From Candidatus Magasanikbacteria bacterium CG_4_10_14_0_8_um_filter_42_12 (GTDB taxonomy: Bacteria > Patescibacteriota > Patescibacteriia > Magasanikbacterales > UBA922), in contig PFLZ01000110.1 in NCBI GenBank assembly GCA_002784795.1, positions 1 to 14,428 of the forward strand: a DNA stretch of 14,428 nt, given 5' to 3'. Positions 1 through 6,134 of the stretch are shown here, one piece after another. A program made the translations under genes and the position numbers. The first letter of the stretch is position 1. Each line of letters starts with the position of its first letter. The notes under the pieces were generated by a model that saw nothing but the letters and a program-made list of their open reading frames with translations, was not told where the DNA came from and made no database searches.

Positions 1-354
1 AATGAAAGATTAATCTTTTCCGAAGAAAAGTGTAAAATCAATGTTTGAGTGTTTTGAATAGGCTCAACTGTTCTTGTCACATCTTTAATGTGAATCTCGG
101 TATATATCCATCTGCTAATATGGACATATCCGTTTTGTTCCTATGTACACCGGGGAGGTGCCATAGGGAACCTTACTATTTAGTTGCTGGTTGAATTGTA
201 AGGAACGGGTTCCTTCGCATTCAGTCAAAGAAAAAAAGAGGAACCTGATCGCGGGGAGAACACATCTGTATTCTTCCTGCGGTTGAGTTGCTCTTTTCCT
301 AGTATCCCTCTCGGGACTTGAGAAAGTTCTTATTTGTAAATTTCTCTTGAGTGC
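1..354 (-). ncRNA. Candidate structured RNA or long 5' leader running towards the left edge
   Basis: No convincing coding gene lies here. A strong minus-strand promoter (361-389) predicts a transcript starting near 354 and running left. The sense strand is rich in possible helices: GAGAAA/TTTCTC near the 5' end, TCCC-GAGA-GGGA, GGTTCC/GGAACC, CCTTAC/GTAAGG, a long hairpin around GTTCCCTATG...CATAGGAAC (about 135-172), a hairpin around GTCCAT/ATGGAT (about 104-130), TCACAT/ATGTGA (about 77-95), and a longer-range CTCAAC/GTTGAG pairing (about 283-288 with 63-68). A CTTTTC-TTCG-GAAAAG hairpin lies near 15-32. I looked for RNase P, tmRNA, SRP RNA and T-box signatures and found none. It may be a free-standing RNA or the leader of a gene left of the window; L19 often follows trmD, but nothing here shows that. 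The 3' end is unknown. Confidence 0.4.
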
Positions 355-360
355 CTTCGC

Positions 361-389
361 ATCATATAGGAAAAACAAAGTGCTGTCAA
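361..389 (-). promoter_or_regulatory. Strong sigma70-type promoter
   Basis: On the minus strand TTGACA (384-389) is followed by a 17-base spacer and TATGAT (361-366). This is close to the ideal vegetative promoter and predicts a start near 354. The -35 is preceded by CTC, as at the groES and nusA promoters, giving CTCTTGACA in all three. It drives the non-coding region at the left edge, not trmD. Confidence 0.75.
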
Positions 390-402
390 GAGCTGAAAAC
401 AA

Positions 403-430
403 GGACATTTCCACAGGTGTGGGGATAAAC
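403..430. promoter_or_regulatory. TTTCCACA / CCCCACA motif pair upstream of a promoter
   Basis: A TTTCCACA motif on the plus strand and a CCCCACA motif on the minus strand lie within 28 bases, just upstream of the -35 of the left-edge promoter. A similar pair lies at 4462-4486 next to another non-coding promoter. The motifs resemble DnaA boxes (TTATCCACA) imperfectly. A regulatory role is inference. Confidence 0.3.
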
Positions 431-497
431 TAGAGTTTTAGAGAATTAGGTTTTAGAGTCTTAGAAAAGAGCCTAATACTCTAGTGCTCTAAGTCTC
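431..497. repeat. Degenerate TTAGAG-type low-complexity repeat
   Basis: This spacer just after trmD consists of variations on TTAGAG/CTTAG. It contains TAGAGAATTAGGTT, which also occurs in the nusA leader (about 10306-10319). It looks like a decayed member of a dispersed intergenic repeat family. No clear terminator for trmD was seen in it. Confidence 0.5.
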
Positions 498-1208
498 TTA
501 TTTTCTCCCGTTTCTACGCTCCGATTTCCGCCACTCCTCAATCTTTTTATGATCTCCACTGAGCAAGATATCAGGTACTTTCCACCCACGTAAATCCGAC
601 GGTTTTGTATACTGCGGATACTCTGCTGACATATCTTCATTGTGTGTTTCATCCGTAAGAGAATCAGCATTACCAAGTACACCTGGCACAAGACGAGAGA
701 CAGCTTCTACAATAGCAAGCGCCCCAAGTTCTCCACCAGCAAGGACGTATGGCCCAACAGAAATTTCTTCATCGATCATGTGATCGATCACGCGCTGATC
801 AACCCCCTCATATCGTCCACAGATGAGCGTCAATTCATCAAGCGTTGCCCACTGTTCTGCAATGCGCTGATCAAATTGTCTGCCACGTGGTGAGAGCACA
901 ACTGTTCTTTTTTTCTTCGCGAGTTTGCCTGTAAAAATTTTCTTTACTTTTGTCAGTCCATCATCTTTTGAAAATGGAATGGCATCAATTGATTTGAGTG
1001 CTTTATAAATAGGTTCTGGTTTCATAACCATACCTGCTCCCCCACCATATGGCGTATCGTCCACCGTACTATGTTTATCTTCTGCGAAATTTCGGATATT
1101 GATACTACGGATATCTATCGCCCCAGCCTTTTGCCCACGCCCAAGAATACTCGCATGTGCATACGAGTCAATCATCTCTGGAAATATAGTGAGGATGTTG
1201 AATTTCAT
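498..1208 (-). CDS. trmD: tRNA (guanine-N1)-methyltransferase TrmD
   Basis: TrmD methylates N1 of G37 in tRNAs that read CNN codons, using S-adenosylmethionine, and so prevents +1 frameshifting. The 236-residue protein starts MKFNILTIFPEM and carries the family landmarks: DDTPYGGGAGMVMKPEP (about 51-66), GRYEGVDQRV (131-140), YVLAGGEL (154-161), SRLVPGVLGN (171-180) and the C-terminal LLSGDHKKIEEWR (215-227). Arg172 aligns with the catalytic Arg of E. coli TrmD (R154). The position of the catalytic Asp (D169) falls around Asp187-Glu188, so its exact partner needs an alignment. A lysine-rich insertion lies at about 81-100. The frame stays open upstream to 1367, but that part reads through a palindromic repeat, so the ATG at 1208 was chosen. 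There is no clear Shine-Dalgarno sequence. The usual neighbours rimM and rpsP are absent. Confidence 0.95.
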   Translation of the reverse strand: MKFNILTIFPEMIDSYAHASILGRGQKAGAIDIRSINIRNFAEDKHSTVDDTPYGGGAGMVMKPEPIYKALKSIDAIPFSKDDGLTKVKKIFTGKLAKKKRTVVLSPRGRQFDQRIAEQWATLDELTLICGRYEGVDQRVIDHMIDEEISVGPYVLAGGELGALAIVEAVSRLVPGVLGNADSLTDETHNEDMSAEYPQYTKPSDLRGWKVPDILLSGDHKKIEEWRKSERRNGRK

Positions 1209-1262
1209 AGCGTTCTTTGTAGGGTGAAAGTAATTACAATATGTTGAAGATTGTTCCTCTGT

Positions 1263-1306
1263 CATTTCGACCCTGAGCGACGAAGGAGTCGAATGGGGAG
1301 AAATCT
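1263..1306. repeat. Palindromic 'CATTTCGAC' dispersed-type repeat
   Basis: CATTTCGAC at 1263-1271 is mirrored by GTCGAATG at 1288-1295 with one bulged base, and the element ends in GGGGAGAAATC. Elements of this form (TCATTTCGAC...GAGAAATCT) recur between genes in many bacterial genomes. Here it would lie in the 5' untranslated region of trmD. Confidence 0.55.
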
Positions 1307-1338
1307 TTCGAAGCCGACAAAAATGCAACAGTATAGAT

Positions 1339-1367
1339 ATACTAACAAAGAAAATACTTCTCTTCAA
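1339..1367 (-). promoter_or_regulatory. Possible trmD promoter with overlapping palindrome
   Basis: On the minus strand TTGAAG (1362-1367), a 17-base spacer and TAGTAT (1339-1344) form a moderate promoter. A perfect 14-base palindrome, AGTATAGATATACT (1330-1343), covers the -10 and could be an operator or chance. The orphan gene and its hairpin separate trmD from groEL, so a separate promoter would make sense. Confidence 0.4.
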
Positions 1368-1387
1368 TGAAAATCCGCAATTGTTGG

Positions 1388-1422
1388 AACGACCAGCGAC
1401 TCACGTGGAGTCGCCGGTCGTT
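1388..1422 (-). terminator. GC-rich hairpin after orphan gene 1
   Basis: Two 15-base arms (1388-1402 and 1408-1422) match with one A/C mismatch around a 5-base loop. The hairpin lies 19 bases past the stop of the orphan gene. It has no U-run in either direction, so it may be a transcript-end stabiliser or a recombination relic instead of a classical terminator. Confidence 0.6.
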
Positions 1423-1441
1423 AGGACGTGCAGTGCGCGAG

Positions 1442-1921
1442 CTAGAAGCCCTTGGCCTTCGGCAGCAGTGCGTCGAGCTCCCTCGCGATATTGTACCAGT
1501 GGAAGTACCCAGGGGACTCCATGGAGATCCGCGAGATGACGGCACTTGCCGTCGCTCGGAAGTTCTCACGACACACTTGGAGATACCTGTTGTCGCGAGA
1601 CAGGAACTCCGGCGTCAAGAAACTGAAGAGCTCGGTAGACCGAGCCACGATCTCCATGCCGAACTCGTCGGGCACGATGCCGTCTCGCACATGTGGCAGG
1701 TACAGCCGCTCGAAGCGGGAGATCGCGTGCCACACCACGATGTGCCGCATCTCATAAATGACGTTGCTCGGCGCGCCTCCCATCAGACGGTGCAACTGCT
1801 CGATCTCCGCGAGCACGCTCTTGAAGTCCTCGCTGGTACGAAGACTCACGTGGATGGACTCCATGGTGTTCCACAACTTCTCGGCCAACGTGAAGAGCTC
1901 TTTTGTATACGTCAAATTCAT
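1442..1921 (-). CDS. GC-rich orphan protein of unknown function (cassette 1)
   Basis: I do not recognise this 159-residue protein. It starts MNLTYTKELFTLAEKLW and ends LLPKAKGF. The composition suggests a soluble, mostly helical protein with amphipathic stretches and an aromatic- and histidine-rich middle (EMRHIVVWHAISRFERLY); no signal peptide or clear membrane segment is seen. The ATG at 1921 was chosen because GAGGGGG lies 6 bases upstream, a strong ribosome binding site of a kind the housekeeping genes here lack. Codons strongly favour G or C at the third position (GAG, AAG, ATC, CTC, CTG), unlike groEL or trmD. It has its own promoter (1965-1993) after the groEL terminator and a hairpin after its stop. 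Together these point to a transferred, self-contained unit. That it is a gene is fairly secure; its role is unknown. Confidence 0.7.
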   Translation of the reverse strand: MNLTYTKELFTLAEKLWNTMESIHVSLRTSEDFKSVLAEIEQLHRLMGGAPSNVIYEMRHIVVWHAISRFERLYLPHVRDGIVPDEFGMEIVARSTELFSFLTPEFLSRDNRYLQVCRENFRATASAVISRISMESPGYFHWYNIARELDALLPKAKGF

Positions 1922-1964
1922 AAATCCCCCTCGCCCGCACCCGCGGACATCAATGTGTACCCCA

Positions 1965-1993
1965 TCCATACCACAAAAAACCTCCCTCGTCAA
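1965..1993 (-). promoter_or_regulatory. Promoter of orphan gene 1
   Basis: TTGACG (1988-1993), a 17-base spacer and TATGGA (1965-1970), with a TG one base before the -10 (extended -10 form). The predicted start near 1958 leaves a leader of about 37 bases that holds the GAGGGGG ribosome binding site. Confidence 0.55.
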
Positions 1994-2005
1994 TCCCCCC
2001 CAAAC

Positions 2006-2037
2006 AAAAAATCCCCCGCACACACGAAGGATTTTTT
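2006..2037 (-). terminator. groEL intrinsic terminator
   Basis: The minus strand reads AAAAAATCCTTCG, a TGTGTG loop, then CGGGGGATTTTTT: a 13-pair stem (two G-U pairs) running into a U-tract. It lies 43 bases past the groEL stop and just before the promoter of orphan gene 1, so it insulates the two. Confidence 0.8.
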
Positions 2038-2080
2038 AATTGATTTTTGGATTTTTAGTTTTCTTGCTTTCTTGACGACA

Positions 2081-3751
<1,671 letters not shown>

Positions 3752-3816
3752 TCATCCTAATAAATTTATTTGTTAAACAATGTATTTCTTTATGTAAACG
3801 GACCACTGATTGTACT

Positions 3817-3848
3817 ATCCGTAAATCAGGATTATCCGTTATCTGTAA
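3817..3848. repeat. Dispersed 32-base repeat, copy B (right arm of inverted repeat)
   Basis: Core ATCAGGATTATCC. It lies just after the groES stop and pairs with copy A. In direct orientation it matches copy C in the nusA leader (10395-10426) at 27 of 32 positions by hand comparison, which shows a dispersed family. Confidence 0.65.
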
Positions 3849-3852
3849 ATAA

Positions 3853-4146
3853 TTACTTTTGTACTATCGCAAGCACGTCATCAGCAGAAATGATCTTATG
3901 TTCTTCTCCGGAAATTTCTACATCGTCTCCTCCCCATTTTTTGTAAAGAATGACATCACCAACAGATACTTCCATCTGTGCACGTGTACCATTTTCAAGA
4001 AGTTTTCCTGGCCCTACGGCAATCACTTCTCCTTCTGCTTTTTTTTCTTTATCAATAGTATCTGGAAGAACGATACCAGACGCTGTGACTTCTTCGGCTT
4101 GGACAGGCTTGACCAATATATGGTCTGACAGTGGTTTGATGTTCAT
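3853..4146 (-). CDS. groES: Co-chaperonin GroES (10 kDa)
   Basis: GroES is the heptameric lid that closes the GroEL chamber. The 97-residue protein starts MNIKPLSDHILVKP and contains the mobile-loop region (EEVTASGIVLPDT), AEGEVIAVGPGKL, VSVGDVILYKKWGGDDVEISGEEHKIISADDVLAIVQK. It is the normal family length. The frame extends to 4179, but the ATG at 4146 matches the family start; the longer version would translate part of the CIRCE operator. There is no Shine-Dalgarno sequence (the upstream bases are T-rich). It is the first gene of the groESL pair. Promoter 4203-4230 and operator 4166-4192 predict repression by HrcA and induction by heat or protein-folding stress. Confidence 0.97.
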   Translation of the reverse strand: MNIKPLSDHILVKPVQAEEVTASGIVLPDTIDKEKKAEGEVIAVGPGKLLENGTRAQMEVSVGDVILYKKWGGDDVEISGEEHKIISADDVLAIVQK

Positions 4147-4165
4147 AAGACAAAAAATTATATAT

Positions 4166-4192
4166 TTATCACTCGACAAAGCAGAGTGATAG
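4166..4192. promoter_or_regulatory. CIRCE-type operator (HrcA binding site) of groES
   Basis: TTATCACTC, 9 bases, GAGTGATAG. The consensus CIRCE is TTAGCACTC-N9-GAGTGCTAA. The spacing is exact, the inner ACTC...GAGT is intact, and the left arm differs by one base and the right arm by two. It lies between the groES promoter and the start codon, the classical place. No hrcA gene lies in the window, so its existence elsewhere is inferred. Confidence 0.85.
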
Positions 4193-4202
4193 AACGTTTC
4201 CT

Positions 4203-4230
4203 ATTTTACAGAATTTGAAATAGCTGTCAA
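4203..4230 (-). promoter_or_regulatory. groES promoter
   Basis: TTGACA (4225-4230), a 16-base spacer and TAAAAT (4203-4208) on the minus strand predict a start near 4196, just before the CIRCE operator. It shares bases with the plus-strand promoter at 4215-4243, so the two probably exclude each other. Confidence 0.75.
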
Positions 4231-4243
4231 GAGTGAATATAGC
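4215..4243 (+). promoter_or_regulatory. Possible plus-strand promoter divergent from groES
   Basis: TTGAAA (4215-4220), a 17-base spacer and TATAGC (4238-4243). The predicted start is G4250, the first base of the closing helix of the candidate RNA at 4250-4362. That agreement is the main support; the -10 alone is mediocre. Confidence 0.45.
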
Positions 4244-4249
4244 AGAAAA

Positions 4250-4362
4250 GCCCACAATCGGGGGAGCTTGGTACGCCGACTATACAGAGAAGTCGTGATG
4301 CCTGTCAGAAACACGACTTCAGATAGCGAATGTGCCATGCTTGGCCCCGATAGTGGGCTTTT
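4250..4362 (+). ncRNA. Candidate rod-shaped small RNA next to groES
   Basis: About 113 bases fold into one long rod. GCCCACAATCGGGG (4250-4263) pairs with CCCCGATAGTGGGC (4345-4358) apart from one A/A mismatch. Shorter helices follow inwards (AGC/GCT, TGGTA/TGCCA, CG-CTAT/ATAGCG), ending in a perfect 9-pair apical stem, GAAGTCGTG/CACGACTTC (4289-4297 and 4312-4320). The right arm is followed by TTTT. The predicted start of a plus-strand promoter coincides with the helix base. The rod shape is reminiscent of 6S or SRP RNA, but the SRP tip sequence (GGAAGCAGC type) is missing. On the other strand the same structure could act as a terminator ahead of groES, because AAAA precedes the left arm. 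No coding sense was found. Confidence 0.45.
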
Positions 4363-4410
4363 CCTAGCCCACGTACCTTACGCCCAATATGGTGCTCTGT
4401 CAACTATACA

Positions 4411-4433
4411 AAAATGGCTTATTTCAGCCATTT
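4411..4433 (-). terminator. Possible terminator for the minus-strand ligase transcript
   Basis: AAATGGCT (4426-4433 on the minus strand) pairs perfectly with AGCCATTT (4412-4419) around GAAATA and runs into a short U-run. It lies about 220 bases past the ligase stop. It could also work weakly in the plus direction. Confidence 0.5.
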
Positions 4434-4488
4434 CAAACTTTTTGATCAAAAACTTCGTGGATTATGTGGGGACAATATGTGGAAAATA

Positions 4489-4517
4489 TTGACAAAACAC
4501 CTCTTTTTTGATAGATT
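4489..4517 (+). promoter_or_regulatory. Promoter of candidate small RNA 4524-4685
   Basis: TTGACA (4489-4494), a 17-base spacer and TAGATT (4512-4517). The predicted start is G4524. TTTTCCACA and CCCCACA motifs (minus strand, about 4464-4485) lie immediately upstream, as at the left-edge promoter. Confidence 0.65.
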
Positions 4518-4523
4518 CTTTTT

Positions 4524-4685
4524 GTCGTGGTTTGGGCAAGGAAATGAGCGTTTCACCTGATGGGAACCAATGCACGCAGGACATGACATATGTCCCATGC
4601 CTCTGCAACGGTAAGAGGGATGTCACTCCAACCCCATTCCACGGCATTCCTTACGAACAAAGCGAAGCTTCTGCTTCGTTTTTTT
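4524..4685 (+). ncRNA. Candidate structured small RNA with own promoter and terminator
   Basis: This is a complete non-coding transcription unit of about 162 bases, opposite the end of the ligase gene. The promoter predicts a start at G4524, exactly where a closing helix begins: GTCGTGG (4524-4530) pairs with CCACGGC (4639-4645), and TGGG/CCCA extends it past a small internal loop. Inside are a perfect GGACAT/ATGTCC hairpin (about 4579-4595), CCTCT/AGAGG (about 4600-4618) and GAAA/TTTC (about 4541-4554). A strong intrinsic terminator follows: AAAGCGAAGC, TTCT, GCTTCGTTTT (4659-4682) and a run of seven Ts. The layout (paired ends, internal helices, separate terminator) resembles housekeeping RNAs such as 6S, but I see no diagnostic sequence of 6S, SRP, 5S or tmRNA. 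The segment GCAACGGTAAG recalls the cobalamin riboswitch core, but no B12 box follows. Confidence 0.6.
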
Positions 4686-6051
4686 GTATACTGAAAAACA
4701 ACGCAAGAAACGAAACAAAAAGGATAACACCCGTAAACGAAGACCACAGATAATGATCTAGGAAGATCACGGGAATAAGTATTACTAAATATGCAAACAA
4801 ATTTTTAATATCTAATTTCAAATTTCTAATAAAATTCAAAATAACCAAAAATAACAATACTATCCCAAACACTCCATACTCCACAATAAACAATGCACCC
4901 ACATTGTGCACCGGCTGATACCACCACACATCATGTCCAGGTAAAGCGTGCATCAACGCATACGTATAATTTCCTCCCCCAACTCCAATAACCCAATTGT
5001 TCTGAAATAAATGCCACGCATCGCTATATCCAGCCACACGATCTGTAATAGAGGCAACCTCGTTTTGTGATGTAGGGAAAAATCGTGTATGCACGAGTGG
5101 CATGAATAAAAATGAAAGAACAAAAAAGGTCAGCAGTATAGAGATAACAGGAAAAAACATTTCAGCACGTCTCCTCCCATTTACAAGGGGAGGAACAAGG
5201 TGGGGTACCTCGCGAGTTCTCCAACCCAATTTCAACCCTCGACCAAACTTCGCATGTCGAACAACAATAGAACAATAGAACAATAGAACAATTCCAACGG
5301 CAACCCAAGCACTGCGGCTAAACGTAAAAAACAACGCAGCACTTTGCAATACCACGATTGCCTGTAATGCCACACGCTTCCATTTCTCTGCAGAAAAAGA
5401 AAGAAGCAACGTACTGGCGATTGCAAAAACTAGATACCCACCAAAAACATTTGGATGCGAAAAACTTCCGTACGCCCGAAGCCACCGACCGATATCAGGA
5501 CTTTGAATAATCGACGTACCAGATTCAAATACTACGTGCTGGCTGACTCCCAAAAGCGTAGATGCAAACGTTGACTGAGATAAAAATTGCCATATACCGA
5601 GGAAACTCACAGGAACACTTCCCAAAACAAATGCCCAGAGAGCTGACTTCGCTTTTACAGGTCCGATATAAAAAAGAAGAAATAACAGTGCCCCAAGCAT
5701 CACCCACTGCGCATGCTGAAAAGCCACATCACTATCCCCTGCAAAAAAAGCCATCAGTACTCCGTAACTAGTAAATAAAAATATATAAAATAAAAAAACT
5801 CTATCTTTTGACCACCTAAACTTCTCACCTCTGAACTTAGAACCCCGAACCTGTTTCACATACCAAACCATAAACAACAGGACGACGACCCATCCTAATA
5901 TCTCCGTTGCATATAGCCCAATCGTTCCATACTCCCATTTCACTCCATCCACAAACCGTTCTTCCAATAACAAAATTGTCTGCCACGGGAGGAGGAAGAG
6001 AAAAAGATATGTTGTGTATTGAAGAAGTTTTTCTACATTCATATTATTCAT
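4651..6051 (-). CDS. O-antigen ligase / polymerase-like polytopic membrane protein
   Basis: About 466 residues with some ten or more hydrophobic segments, of the Wzy/WaaL-like superfamily that joins or polymerises lipid-linked glycans on the outer face of the inner membrane. Family-type motifs are GSFSHPNVFGGYLV (about 195-208), FTFSRSAWVAVGI (about 243-255), the extracytoplasmic loop with NNWVIGVGGGNY (about 351-362) and PVHNVGALFIVEYGVFG (about 380-396). Start choice is open: GTG at 6060, ATG at 6051 or ATG at 6042; none has a Shine-Dalgarno sequence. Several hydrophilic stretches look like intergenic repeats read in frame: residues about 65-80 (RGSKFRGEKFRW), an 8-base tandem repeat (253-263), a palindrome (about 278-295) and the C-terminal NEAEASLCS, which is encoded by the opposite-strand terminator hairpin. 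It lies 83 bases after the nucleotidyltransferase gene and is probably cotranscribed. Confidence 0.8.
   Translation of the reverse strand: MNNMNVEKLLQYTTYLFLFLLPWQTILLLEERFVDGVKWEYGTIGLYATEILGWVVVLLFMVWYVKQVRGSKFRGEKFRWSKDRVFLFYIFLFTSYGVLMAFFAGDSDVAFQHAQWVMLGALLFLLFYIGPVKAKSALWAFVLGSVPVSFLGIWQFLSQSTFASTLLGVSQHVVFESGTSIIQSPDIGRWLRAYGSFSHPNVFGGYLVFAIASTLLLSFSAEKWKRVALQAIVVLQSAALFFTFSRSAWVAVGIVLLFYCSIVVRHAKFGRGLKLGWRTREVPHLVPPLVNGRRRAEMFFPVISILLTFFVLSFLFMPLVHTRFFPTSQNEVASITDRVAGYSDAWHLFQNNWVIGVGGGNYTYALMHALPGHDVWWYQPVHNVGALFIVEYGVFGIVLLFLVILNFIRNLKLDIKNLFAYLVILIPVIFLDHYLWSSFTGVILFVSFLALFFSIQKNEAEASLCS
4659..4685 (+). terminator. Intrinsic terminator of the small RNA
   Basis: A 10-pair stem (AAAGCGAAGC with GCTTCGTTTT, one G-U pair), a TTCT loop and seven Ts. 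It overlaps the last codons of the ligase gene on the opposite strand. Confidence 0.8.
5165..5218. repeat. Palindromic repeat read in frame within the ligase gene
   Basis: TCCTCCC (5172-5178) and GGGAGGA (5188-5194) form a perfect 7-pair stem, followed by AGGTGGGGTACCTCGCGAG. The style is that of intergenic palindromes, yet it is translated (VPPLVNGRRRAEM) as a charged loop between membrane segments. Confidence 0.45.
5263..5292. repeat. 8-base tandem repeat (AACAATAG, 3.75 copies) inside the ligase gene
   Basis: Three full AACAATAG units and AACAAT lie head to tail without a mismatch. Eight is not a multiple of three, so gain or loss of one unit shifts the reading frame of the ligase. The unit is read on the minus strand as part of LLFYCSIVV. 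Confidence 0.85.
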
Positions 6052-6134
6052 ATGGAACACAGATGACCAGGATAAACCAAGATTTCTGAATATACAAATC
6101 TGTATAGATCATGGTAATCCTGGAAATCCGTGTG

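Noticed and set aside
241..252. GAACCTGATC on the plus strand, as in TPP riboswitches
   Set aside because: The other conserved TPP element (CTGAGA) and the following GCGTAGGGA-type segment are missing.
115..414. 99-residue minus-strand open frame
   Set aside because: It runs across the strong promoter at 361-389 and through segments with helix-forming potential; its composition is unlike a protein and no family is recognised.
403..430. DnaA boxes marking oriC
   Set aside because: There are only imperfect boxes, few in number, no AT-rich unwinding cluster and no dnaA or dnaN nearby.
1388..1422. Integron attC site after orphan gene 1
   Set aside because: The hairpin is suggestive, but the attC core sites (GTTRRRY / RYYYAAC) are not properly present, the two cassettes are far apart in opposite orientation, and no integrase is seen.
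4250..4362. SRP (4.5S) RNA gene
   Set aside because: Size and rod shape fit, but the nearly invariant tip sequence of SRP RNA is not found on either strand.
4246..4362. Miniature inverted-repeat transposable element
   Set aside because: The ends are inverted repeats, but no target-site duplication and no second copy were seen.
4600..4620. GCAACGGTAAG, as in cobalamin riboswitch cores
   Set aside because: There is no B12 box and no GGTGC-type segment in the right order, and the RNA has a different closing helix and its own terminator.
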